Source: Voacanga thouarsii (taxonomy: Eukaryota; Streptophyta; Magnoliopsida; Gentianales; Apocynaceae). Taken from it: 64,000 nt of DNA. The notes under the pieces are model-generated. The model saw nothing but the letters and a program-made list of their open reading frames with translations, was not told the origin of the DNA and ran no database searches. Positions 9,961 to 19,738 of this stretch are shown piece after piece. Position numbers and translations under genes: made by a program. The stretch lies in the NCBI GenBank assembly GCA_026120185.1, contig JANUWF010001188.1, forward strand, positions 2,728,001-2,792,000, in the 5' to 3' direction. The first letter of the stretch is position 1. The number at the start of each line of letters is the position of its first letter.

Positions 9961-11284
9961 CCTATTGACCTTCATCACTTGTATCTCTATGACGACATTC
10001 ATCCCTCAGATTTGGAACTATTCTAATTGTTGGAGGATGTTCTAGGAGTAGGATATGAGTTCCTATTTTTTCATGCCGTAATTTATGATTGGAGGATTCC
10101 GCCAGACCTGAAACTTCTTCTGTGGGGGATTGATTCGTGAAATCTCCACCAGCTATATGGTCAACCGGACCAAACGTCTGGGTATGATCAAACTGTGGCA
10201 ACTCCATAACTATAGCATTATCAACCACTATAGTCCCAAGAGATGATATATCGTTATCAACCACTGCATTCGGGTTTATTGAAATCTATAGATTCACATC
10301 CATAACTCTAGTTTCTGGTCCAGCCGCCAAGACTATTTTGTGTACACCACTATCTGATCTGGGAGTGTACTGATCCAAGCCATCAAAGGTTGAGTATACT
10401 AAATCAGCCTTAGTGGCGAGAGCTGGCTCCTCCATCGGATCTGCTGCATCAGACCGGGCAGTACTGCTGTAGTATGCAAAGTAGCAATAATGGGATCTTT
10501 CCCTTTATCTACTTGATCTTCGGCAACGCACTGCTTCTAAGCAGATTTAGCATCATTGCCAATTGCGCCTTTATTGATCCGAGATTGATCCTTCTTCTAT
10601 CCTCTATGCGAGTGACAACAACTGGAACTAGAATCACCTAGACAATGGCATTGTTTGCAATACTGAGGGATATTCTCATACGTCATTGCTTGGAAGAATC
10701 TCGTTTTCCCTTCTGATATCCAATCCTTTGGGATTATCTTTTAGAAGATCTACTTCTACACACATTCTGGCAACACTGGCTTGGATAGATTTACAGCGGC
10801 TTCGTCCAGTTTTAATGGTTTGCCTACTACTGAGGCAGTCCTAAACACCACAAATTTGTCAAATAGGTGAGTTAGGAAGATTTTCGAAACTCACCCATAA
10901 AGGTACAATTAACGGATCAGATAAGACTCTAAAATCTTTAATCTATTTGAGAATCCTCATTGGAAAACCCATAAGGTACTAGACGTTATTAAGCCAAAGG
11001 CGGAGGTAACCCGCTTCAACCATGGGACGGATAAGTACATACCTGTTGTCCAACCGTCCAATATGAACATGCCCCTTCAAGCCAATTGTCTGCAACTCTT
11101 TGTGCAATGCTTCCATGGACAGTTTTCCCTGCAAGAATTTCCTTACCAAAGTGAACTTGAAAGGGGCTATTAAATGCTCAGTTTTGTATCCTGAAAAATC
11201 AATTGCTGGTTCTCCCTTGTAGAAATATAGCTGTTTAATCAAAGGTAAGGCCTGACCGAAATCTGAGAAGAGTTCCGCAAACAA
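9961..11284 (-). pseudogene. LINE ORF1 remnant with DUF4283-type domain
   Basis: The N-terminal 101-codon stretch (11284-10979) reads FKFTLVRKFLQGKLSMEALH, KGHVHIGRLDNRYVLIRP and YLRLWLNN. This is the DUF4283 signature found in plant L1 ORF1 and related proteins ('F-x-L-V-G-K-F...G-x-x-x-V-x-x-L-D-x-R-H-x-L-I-R'). After a stop it goes on in pieces (GFPMRILK, PLWVSFENLPN, ARMCVEVDLLKD, about 10978-10690), in the order expected for ORF1. A cysteine-rich knuckle region is not clearly readable. ORF1 proteins bind RNA and assist target-primed reverse transcription. Stops and frameshifts make it dead. Confidence 0.75.
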
Positions 11285-11363
11285 CTGCTTCCCCCAGTTA
11301 ATTAGCTTGAGAAGATAGTGTCGGTGGTGGAGGCTGACGTGGATCAGCTACCGTTACAATATA

Positions 11364-11652
11364 TGAAAAATTAACCAATTCAATCCCTTAACTTTTATAT
11401 TTTAGATATTTACATTAATTTTCTTTTTTTTTTTTAACTTTTTAGATCTCTAACTATTATTTTTATATGATTTTAGTCATTTTTTTATGGTTCTGTTAGT
11501 TAAACCATTATTTGACTAACGAGACCATAATAAAAGGAACAAAATGACACACAAATAATAGTAGTTAAGAGACCTGACAAGTTGAAAAATAAAAAAATGA
11601 ACCTAAACCTCCAAAACATAAAAGTTAATGAATTGAATCGATCAATTTTTTC
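11364..11652. repeat. Fold-back (long inverted repeat) element, copy 1
   Basis: Two arms of about 130 bp are inverted copies of each other: the left begins CAATTCAATCCCTTAACTTT, the right ends GTTAATGAATTGAATCG, and the centre has GTTAGTTAAA against TTTGACTAAC near 11495-11520. The whole can fold into one hairpin. It has no coding capacity. It is probably a fold-back MITE next to the 5' side of the LINE. No clear target duplication was found. Confidence 0.65.
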
Positions 11653-12487
11653 TTTAAGTAATACAACAATTAAAAAATCTGACTCCAAATTTAGAAAGAT
11701 TTCGGATGGATTTAAGATGAATTCTTAAATTTTTATTTTTAAAAATAATAAAATAATAAAAGTATTTGTTGTAAATCTATCCCAAATTTAATTAAAATTT
11801 GGAACAAATTCAGAATAAATTCTTTAAAATATATTATTTAATAAAAAATCCGTTCCAACTTTTGGGATGGAATTGGCATGCAAAATTCTTATAGAGGAAT
11901 CAATTTCAAGTTAAAAACGGTTAGTTAATAAACAATTCAAAAAATTTAATAAAGAAATTATTTCCAACTTTGAATGGAATTGGGAATAGATTATTTAGGA
12001 AAATTTATTATTTAATGAAAAATTAAAATAAAAAATTAATAAAAGAATTCAACGTAAATATATCTCAAATTTAGGAGAAATTTTGAAATAGAATCTTTAA
12101 AAAATTTTATTATTTAACGAAAAATAAAAATTAATAATTTAATCAAGGAATTTCCAAAATTTAATTAATTTGTATCGTTAATGTTCTAATTTTACTTTTA
12201 ATTGATCCAAAAGAATGGTTAGTATAATCATTTTATTAACAATTTTCCTTTTTATTAAGTTTTTTATACGATACAAGTTAAATGAATAGATATATCATTA
12301 ATTTCATAGTCACATATTTTAAATTAAACAAACCTCACAATATAATATTATTTAAATACTTGATAAAATGATAAATTATATTTGGTGTGATTAAAATTTA
12401 ATATATTTACTTTTTAAACTTTTGTAGAAAATCTAATAATTAGGTTATTAATTTGTAAAATTTATATATACTTTACAAGTATGCTTA
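11653..12487. other. AT-rich non-coding spacer
   Basis: Very AT-rich, with degenerate internal repetition of phrases like AAATTTTTATTATTTAA and a CAACTTTTGGGATGGAATTG near 11850, but no coding region, inverted terminal repeat or RNA gene that I can support. Confidence 0.5.
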
Positions 12488-12812
12488 GAAAATAAGCCGA
12501 TTCAATCTTTTAACTTTTATTTTTGACGATTTTGATTATTTTTCTTTTTTTAACTTGTTCGGTCTCCTATTATTTTTGTGCGATTTTGGTCCTTTTTAGG
12601 ATTCTGTTCATCAAATTTGGTCCTTTTTTAGGATTCTGTTCGTCAAATTTGACGAACAAAATCCTAAAAAAGGACCGAACACATCCTAAAAAAGAACCAA
12701 AATCATACAAAAATAATAGTTAGGGGACCTAAAAAGTTTTTTAAAAAAAGAAAAGGGATCTAAACCTCCAAAACATAAAAAAATAAGGAATTGCATCGGA
12801 TAATTTTTCAAA
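12488..12812. repeat. Fold-back element, copy 2
   Basis: Same family as 11364-11652: left arm GATTCAATCTTTTAACTTTT, right arm AAAAATAAGGAATTGCATC. The centre is a perfect palindrome GTTCGTCAAATTTGACGAAC (12638-12657). The left arm contains a direct duplication of about 35 bp around GGTCCTTTTTAGGATTCTGTTC. Non-coding. Confidence 0.7.
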
Positions 12813-13535
12813 TTTAAAATTCAAAAGTCTGGAGGAGGGAGCCAGGACAGAGAGATATTTAAAAACTACTAGACTAACAAACCATAACAATTGAGTAGGT
12901 AACATATTCGGTTGATAATTTAGTGAGAAAATCTCTTTTGTTGGTAATAATTTACAATGTTGAGGGATTTTTTTTTTTTTAAAGAAAAGTTGTAAAATTT
13001 AAATTTTTTAAGATGAATTACAAAGATTTATTAGTTCATTGTTTTAAAAAATTAACTATTATAAAGGTGGTTTCAAGTTTAAACTTGTTGAGTGCAAAAT
13101 TTTGTGTTAAAAAATTAAAGTTTTCCTAAAAAGATAATTTCATTAGTTTATTGGTCAAAGTATTTCAACGTCATAATATATGTTTGTGTGTGTATTAGTA
13201 TAGGTGATGTGTGAGTATGGTTTTAATGTCCGCACATAAATTAATATAGATACATAAATACATAAGTTTTCTACTTATTTTGAATTTATTAAATAACATA
13301 TATTTGAATTTGAATTCTAGTTTTTCTGTTTAGGATCACTCTAAGACTCTATATAACTGCCTCTTATCTAATCTTTTATCACTTGTTTTACTTTCAAATT
13401 GGGGGCCCAATTACCTCATGCTTCCTATCCTCCGCCGGAACCACCATTTCCAGCTGCGGGAGAACATCTTTTACCTCTTTGTTTCTTTCCTGTACTATTC
13501 CTATTTCCACTAAGCCAGTCTCTTAGTATAAAGGC
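12813..13535. other. No feature seen
   Basis: AT-rich sequence to about 13300, then a moderately mixed stretch that may be the 5' side of the following LINE ORF1 scrap (CCTCCGCCGGAACCACC near 13428). No gene or repeat could be supported. Confidence 0.4.
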
Positions 13536-13539
13536 AAAC

Positions 13540-13840
13540 TAGTGATATCCTTTTCGCGTCCACAAATTGATGAGTTGGCCTCTCCTTTCAAGTTTACACT
13601 AGTAGGGAGATTCCCAAATAGCTATCCGTCAATGGATATCCTTCCAAAGGAGATTTTGATGATTAGCCTTAAAGCTTTCATCTTTTTTGTGTGGCTTAAT
13701 CACAAGAATGTTCTGATGCATTGAGAACTCGAGCAAGATTATTTGCATTTTTGGCGGAAAGGATTTTGACATTTGCAAGGATTCTAATATTAAGTTCAAG
13801 TCCCTATCTTGAAGAGATAGGAAGAAAATTCTTGATCCAA
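13540..13840 (+). pseudogene. LINE ORF1 scrap (DUF4283-like), plus strand
   Basis: The translation reads ELASPFKFTLVGRFPNSYPS, then KAFIFFVWLNHKNVLMH, and after a stop ELEQDYLHFWRK. This is the DUF4283 pattern ('F-x-L-V-G-x-F...H-x-L-I-x-x...E-x-D-Y-x-x-x-W-x-x') seen in the other LINE ORF1 here, but on the opposite strand and clearly diverged. It is a separate, truncated insertion. Confidence 0.55.
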
Positions 13841-13971
13841 TAGTTGAGATCCTAAGGCTTAGATAATAAGCTCAATGGTAGTTTAGTCCCGGAGAAGTTA
13901 GATTTTAGATGGCTTGCGGATTACTCTAAGAAGGCCGGTAAATAATTATTCATTTTTGTAATCATAGATAG

Positions 13972-14253
13972 TGTTCTCTTAAGAGATACACGAGAGACTA
14001 AGATAGGTTTTTTGAAAGTTTAGGTAGGTTATGAGTGTTTGTAGCCAAGAATTGGTATTATTTCTTGTAATCCCTTGTTTTTTATTAATATAACGTGGGT
14101 ACCCATAATCATTTGTGTGTTCTCTTCTCTCTTTTGCTTGCACTTCTATTATATTATGTGCGTGAGGTTAAAGCTAAGTAGCTTGGTCAAGCCAAACTAA
14201 GTTGCTACCGAATAGGGTTGAAAAAGTTCGAGTTTGAACTTAACCTTTCAACA
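13972..14253 (+). mobile_element. Probable 5' LTR end of old chromovirus-like gypsy element G0
   Basis: A non-coding stretch ends ...TTTCAACA at 14253, immediately before a degenerate initiator-tRNA-Met primer site. Its start is set provisionally at TGTTCTCTTAAG (13972). No second LTR of the same kind was found, because G0 lacks its 3' end, so the left boundary is a guess. Confidence 0.35.
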
Positions 14254-14257
14254 ATTA

Positions 14258-14269
14258 TGTCATCAGAGC
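14258..14269 (+). other. Primer binding site of G0 (tRNA-Met type)
   Basis: TGTCATCAGAGC differs by two bases from TGGTATCAGAGC, the usual primer site of plant chromoviruses and copia elements. It is followed by the gag region. Confidence 0.55.
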
Positions 14270-14279
14270 AAAGCTTCTG

Positions 14280-15705
14280 GAAAGCAGTTCAATAGTAGAA
14301 TTTGTAAATAGAATCACTCAATTGGAGGTCATGATAGACTTCCTAGTAGGCTTAGTAGACCTTAGAGTTGGTTCTCCTTCTGTTGCTCAGAGGACGAATC
14401 AATTCCATACACAGCTACACAACCTGGAGGAGTATCATAACTAAGCTGAACATGCAGAGTTATTGAGATCAGTAAAAGTCAATAGATTAGACTCTCAAGT
14501 GGTAGACCTAAAACAAATTGTCAAGATCTGTGTGGAGCGAGTGTCGGATATAGAAAGTCAATTAGCTCGGGTGGAATCCCAAAATGCTAGAGTTAGCATC
14601 AATGCTAGTTCAAAAATGCTAGAATTAGCATCAGTGCTAGTTCGAGTTTAAGCCCAGAAATAGAGGACATCAACGTAGACCTAGCCTTGATATATAAAAT
14701 GCATATTGGTCAGTGGAGTTGGTGATTTTTGCCAAATATAAAGTACATAATCAAAAGAATTTTGGCAGGCATTGGAGCGTTAAAGAATTGGAGAATTTCC
14801 TATGAGACATGGAGTAGTACTTCTAAGCTGCTCATATTCCAAATGCAAATGAGCAACTTATCCAGGGTCGACTCCTGGGAGGAGTTCAAACTAAAATTAA
14901 AGTAGTAGTTCTTACCTACTAACACCACATGGTTAGCTCAAGAGCCCTTGAAGAGCCTCAAAAACACTATTTCAATAAGATACATAAAGGAGTTTAACTC
15001 ACTAATACATGATGTGAGAGAAATCTTTTTGGGAGACATGCTTTTCAATTTCATAACTAGATTGTAGAGTTGGGAACAGATAGAGTTAAGGCACCAAGGA
15101 GTCCAAAACTTGTCATAGACAATAGTGGCAGCAGATCGCCTAGTTGATTACATGGTGCTAGCCTAGGCAAAAAGCCTGAAAACGATAAGAAGATTAAGGT
15201 GAAGGGAAAAAGCAAAATATCCCAAGACAAGAGCCTCATAAAGAACAAGGATGGCTGGTCCAGATCCAAAAAAGACCATAGAGAAAGATGCTATAATTAT
15301 GGAGGATCTCATTTCATAGCAAACTACACCAAGAAAGGAGCTAAGCACCATGGCAAATTTAGTACAACCCAAGTCCAAAAGGACCACAGAGTGACTATAA
15401 CACGTCAATTCATTATAGTTGTTGAATACTTTATTCATAGGAAAGGCTCACTAACGTGGGTTGAAGTACCTGAAAGGTAGAGCCAATAGTAAGAAGATGT
15501 TGGCTATAGTGGACTTGGATGCAACCCACAACTTTGATATAGATAGCGAGACAAAACGATTGGGCTTAATATTCTTAAACACTCTAGTGGATTAAAGATG
15601 GCCAATTTAGAAGTAAAACCAATGCAGGGTATAGTAAGTATTAACTTATAAGGTGGCCTTTTGAAAAATAAGCACAACTTGATGGCATTTTGGTTGGATG
15701 ATTTT
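14280..15705 (+). pseudogene. G0 gag and start of protease, chromovirus-like Ty3/gypsy
   Basis: Broken plus-strand coding sequence. In order: a coiled-coil-like gag N-terminus with an open stretch at 14463-14651; gag core pieces such as WRISYETWSS, IRYIKEFNSL, RNLFGRHAFQFHN and RVKAPRSPKLV in shifting frames; a basic linker at 15175-15285; a degenerate zinc knuckle CYNYGGSHFIANYTKKG at about 15288-15338 (two of the four ligands mutated); and a protease start VDLDATHNF near 15510-15540, where the family has 'V-D-S-G-A-T-H-N-F'. Many stops show great age. CACTA-1 interrupts it at 15706 and the reading resumes at 26865. Confidence 0.7.
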
Positions 15706-15724
15706 CACTACAAAAAAAAAAAAA

Positions 15725-16740
15725 AACACTACTTGCGACGGCCAAATCCGTAGCAAATCCGTTGTAAATCAAGTGTTGCGACGGATTAGGCCGTCGCAAA
15801 TAAGAGCATCGCTATTTGCGATGGAAAACTAATTCCGTCGCAAATAGCGACACATTTGCGACGGCCAAATCTCTGGTCAACCAAATTATATTTTGCTACA
15901 GATTTGCGACGGATTATAAAAGCCGTCGCAAATCCGTAGCAAGTTGCTACGGATTTGCGACGGAATAATTGGAAAAAAATAAAACGTGGAAAAAAATCCG
16001 TCGTAAATCCGTAGCAAATTGCTACGTAATAATTGCAATTTCAAAAAAAATTAAAAAATCTGTAGCAAATCCGTAGCAAATTGCGACGGATTTGCTACGG
16101 AAAAATATGAACTTCAAGAATTAAAAAAATCCGTCGCAAATCCGTAGCAATTTGCTACAGATTTGCTAATTGCTACGGATTAATTGCAATTTCAAAAAAA
16201 ATTAAAAAATTCGTAGCAAATCCGTACGGAAAAATATGAATTTCAAGAATTAAAAAAAATCCGTAGCAAATTGCTACGGATTTGCTACGGATTAATTGCA
16301 ATTTCAAAAAAAATTAAAAAAGCCGTAGCAAATCCGTAGCAAAATTGCTACAGATTTTCTACGGAAAAATATGAATTTCAAGAATTAAAAAAAATCCGTC
16401 GCAAATCTGTAGCGAATTGCTACGGAAAAATATGAATTTCAAGAATTAAAAAAATCCGTCACAAATTGTTGCGGATTAATTGCAATTTCAAAAAAATTAA
16501 AAAATCCGTCACAAATCCGTAGCAAAATTGCTACGGATTTGCTATGGATTAATTGCAATTTCAAAAAAATTAAAAAATCTGTAGCAAATTTCTACGGATT
16601 TGCTACGGAAAAATATGAATTTCAAGAATTAAAAAAAATCCGTCGCAAATTGCTACGGATTAATTGCAATTTCAAAAAATAAAAATAAAAGACTCTATCG
16701 CAAATCCGTAGCAACTTGTGACAAATATTTGTCAAAATTA
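15725..16740. repeat. CACTA-1 subterminal array, left
   Basis: Dozens of copies of AAATCCGTCGCAAAT, AAATCCGTAGCAAAT and complements. From about 15990 they form longer tandem units of roughly 70-110 bp, each ending in TTAATTGCAATTTCAAAAAA followed by AATTAAAAAATCCGT. These are the expected sites of the TNP1-type protein. Confidence 0.85.
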
Positions 16741-16951
16741 ATTTTAAATAAATTAATTTTAGAAAACCTGTGACAAATATTTAAACAATTTTTCTCATAA
16801 ATATCAAATTTGTAATGTGAAACTAATAAAACAAATAAACTTTCGAAACCAATAATAAATTGCATGCTAAATCATAACGTAAAACTACAATAATCCAAAT
16901 ATGTGTATACATATAAGTATCACAAATAGATAAATAATGTTCAAAATACAA

Positions 16952-18684
16952 TCATGTAGCTAAAGGATTAGGAGCACTAGCTGAAGGAGGAGCGGGAGGA
17001 CCATCAAACCTAGTACTAGGACTGGGGTGATGATCAGGTGGGGAAACAAATAAATCATCGTCATCGTCTTCGTCCTCATCCATGTCCTCATCCTCAAATA
17101 CCGAAAATAGCTGTGGCATAACAACCCCCATCTTCTCGGACATAACTGCCATCCAAGAAGTGATTCCCGTAACTTATGTTCAAAATTCTTCTTAATTCTA
17201 TTCTCACGGCGCTTGTACTTGTCCTCGCGACTCCTCTCTCGATGCCTCCATCGATCCTCAACCTCCTGAATCCTCTGCTGAACCTTAGTCTCAACTATCT
17301 AGTCAACATCAACAGGAGTGGATGAAGATGATCCTAATAAATGAGACGCATGCATCTGCTCCCTAATGCGAGTAGCCTCTGATCCCAACCGGTAGACACG
17401 ACCCCTGTTGAATCCGCTAGCTGCCTCAATGATAATGGCCTTGTCATTTGGCATAGCAACAGAGTCGACGGACCCGCTAGACTCTATTTGAGAGTAGCGC
17501 TCCTTGGTGACATTTGCCGTCTCCTGAAATAACGTGAGTTTATAAAAATTAAAAGAAGACCTATTACAATAAGTAATGTAAGAATAAATTATTTTTACCA
17601 ATATCTTCTACGGACGCTCGCCCACAAACTAACCCTGTCTTTCCCCGTTCTGGAACATATGTAGTTTTTTGAACATGTCCAGATAGCTAAATGTGTCCCC
17701 TTCACGTATCCACTGTAGTTTAATTAATAGAAAAGAATATTATTTCGAATGCGAGTGAATGATTCTGACAATTTTGAAATATACAAAAGTTAATAAAATT
17801 GAATTTACCATGCGTTTCTCGTGCTCAATGAAAGAGATGGAACCTCCTGTGTGAGTGACACCGGTACGAGACCGATTTTGCTTTGCAGACTGCACGATTC
17901 GTTGATATTTGGGATCCAACCAATGTTTGTTCATCTCCAACCAATGAGTTGGATCAATCCAAGTTGGACATGAATTAGCAGGCGTGCTCTTTCGGGTCTT
18001 CGACAAAGTATCAGAAAACCTTTTTGCACACTTTCTTTCCCAAATTTTCTGTATCTGGGGACCATGCTCTAGAGCCCAACGAAATAACTTCTACAAATAT
18101 AGTAAACCATCGCCGTTAAAGTTTAAATTAATAGTTTAAAGTAAATTTGGTTGCAAATACAACAAATGACATCTGAGCATATAAGTTTCAATAACATATA
18201 CATGAGATTAAATTTGTAAGAAAGTAAACGAAACATACTCCCCACTCTTCAAACCACATGTCCCGAACGTGTATCGGGACATGTGAGTATGTAGCGTATG
18301 AACCATTGAATTGTTTCTTGAATATGCCTTAAATCTCTCTCACACATTTATCTGAACCAACAAACCTATTTTGTATAACCAGAAAGGAAAGTAATATGAT
18401 TATTAAATAAGATATGCTAAATTGGAAATCAATCAATAATTATGAATTACACACCCTTCTCCTCGAGGAATAATCATAGGTCGGCCGTCTGTGGCCTGTG
18501 ATCCAATATGGTGTGATGCAGAAGTAGGAGCGTCTGCTGGAGAAGCACCTCTTGATTGTGAAGGTGAACCAGAAATCGATCGTGGTACGGAGAGGCGCCG
18601 TACGTGTGATGGTGATGTGGTGTCAGGAGGATAGGTATGTTGGTCTGTTCTAGCACCTCCAGAAGACTGTCCATCGCCAGACAT
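16952..18684 (-). pseudogene. TNP1/Ptta-type (Transposase_24) protein of CACTA-1
   Basis: A five-exon-like minus-strand gene starting at the ATG at 18684. Exon 1 is Ser/Pro-rich (MSGDGQSSGGARTDQHTY). Exon 2 (about 18357-18241) reads FVGSDKCVRE then HVPIHVRDMWFEEWG. Exon 3 (about 18090-17810) reads KLFRWALEHGPQIQKIWE, KRFSDTLSKTRKS and THTGGSISFIEHEKRM. Exon 4 (about 17712-17600) reads WIREGDTFSYLDMFKKLH. Exon 5 (from 17523) contains NRGRVYRLGSEA. This is the order of the plant Ptta/En/Spm family (PF03004). The tail has an Arg-rich coiled coil and then an acidic Asp/Glu stretch (EDEDMDEDEDDDDD) ending at 16952. Introns have GT/AG borders. Lesions: a stop in exon 2, two in exon 4, a stop at about 17299 and a frameshift near 17165. 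The role is subterminal-repeat binding. Confidence 0.8.
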
Positions 18685-18689
18685 CCTAA

Positions 18690-19400
18690 TTTTGAAATAA
18701 ATTTATTTAAATTTCAAACATATTTGTAATATATATGTAGAACAAGTTATAAATGCAAATTTATAAAAAAAATTGACAGAATCTCCCCTATAAAATGGTC
18801 ATTTTCCAGGCATTAATGCCACATTCAAACATATTCCAAGTATCATCAACACATCAAACACACAAAACATTTACAACAAAACCTGTATCCATTGAACACA
18901 TTCTCCATAACAAAAAAATTAACTGCCAATAGATAAACTGGAATATGTAGAAACTTGGCCATTTATACAACTTGAGAAAGAAAAGGTTTGTTATTTTTAT
19001 TTTCTTTCAAAATGGCTTCTTGCACATAAGTCTGTAACCTTTTCCAAGCATTTTGAAGGGCGAGTGCATGATTCTTCCTTTGTCCATGGATCAAAGCCAT
19101 CAGATAACGAAATGTGTGTTCTTTTATACAGCTTTTATACAGGTTTTATATCCTAACAAAGAAGACATCTATAATAAAAAGTCAATGTCAACAACAACAA
19201 TTAACTTAAGGGTAATCACCCATTACCTAGGAGGAGTGATCACCCATCACTCACGGGGAATGATCACCCATCATCCACGGGGAGTGATCATCCATCACTC
19301 ACGAGGATCCAGTCCATATATTAGACAAAAAAATATACCTTTGGAAAAGCAAAGAACACCTGTTGAGCTGAAAATAGTTAGCATTGACTCATGCTTAACT
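18690..19400 (-). promoter_or_regulatory. Upstream region of the CACTA-1 TNP1 gene, with 24-bp repeat array
   Basis: Non-coding sequence directly upstream of the TNP1 start. It contains CTCCCCTATA near 18783 and, at 19210-19304, four tandem 24-bp units of the form GGGARTGATCACCCATCACT. Each unit is an imperfect palindrome (RTGAT...ATCAY). The same CCCCTATA phrase and the same array occur upstream of the tnp2 gene. A cis-regulatory role is inferred. Confidence 0.5.
19210..19304. repeat. 24-bp minisatellite, TNP1-side copy
   Basis: Four units starting GGGTAATCACCCATTACC, GGAGTGATCACCCATCAC, GGGAATGATCACCCATCATC and GGGAGTGATCATCCATCACT, then GGATCCAGTCCATATA. Its counterpart lies at 23988-24061. 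Confidence 0.9.
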
Positions 19401-19735
19401 GTATTTTTTTTTAAAACAAAGTATACCTGTGTAAAGGCAAAGAACACCTATGGAAAAGAAAATAGTTAGAGTCTCCCCTAACACTTAACTGTATTTTTTT
19501 TTAAAAAAAGGAAGCATACCTATGGAAATGCAAAGAACACCTGTGGAAAAGAAAATAATTAGCATTGACTCGTACTTAACTATATTTAAGCTAATAAAAA
19601 GGACAAAAAATGGTATAATAATTGATCATCTAATAAATTAGTAAAACTTGAAATTTTAACATAAATTGTTGATCAACAATATAAGCAACCATCATGAATT
19701 ATTTAAACTTTACACCACAAACGTATGAGAAATGT
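19330..19735. other. Spacer between CACTA-1 genes with three 95-115-bp repeats
   Basis: Phrases like ATACCTnTGGAAAnGCAAAGA and ACACCTnTnGAnAAGAAAAT with AGTTAG and CTTAACTGTATTTTTTTTTA recur three times (about 19335, 19425 and 19515), giving a degenerate tandem repeat of roughly 95-115 bp. It lies downstream of tnp2 and upstream of TNP1; non-coding. Confidence 0.55.
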
Positions 19736-19738
19736 ACT

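Larger units (their letters stand above)
2190..11340 (-). mobile_element. L1-type LINE (non-LTR retrotransposon), decayed and interrupted
   Basis: One LINE runs on the minus strand from about 11340 (ORF1) to about 2190 (reverse transcriptase, truncated). Three blocks keep collinear order: ORF1 with a DUF4283-type region, then an APE endonuclease, then the segment before and into the reverse transcriptase. Two insertions split it: a Mutator-like element in the endonuclease (8675-9427) and CACTA-0 (3005-8240) between endonuclease and reverse transcriptase. Removing each insert restores a continuous LINE reading order. Many stops and frameshifts show it is dead. The 3' end (rest of RT, poly-A) is missing. 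Confidence 0.8.

Noticed and set aside
19210..19304. Possible CRISPR-like array
   Set aside because: Units are contiguous without unique spacers, in a plant transposon; it is a minisatellite.
19053..19469. 138-codon plus-strand ORF with HHSRG repeats
   Set aside because: Created by reading the 24-bp minisatellite; wrong strand for the element's genes and no family match.
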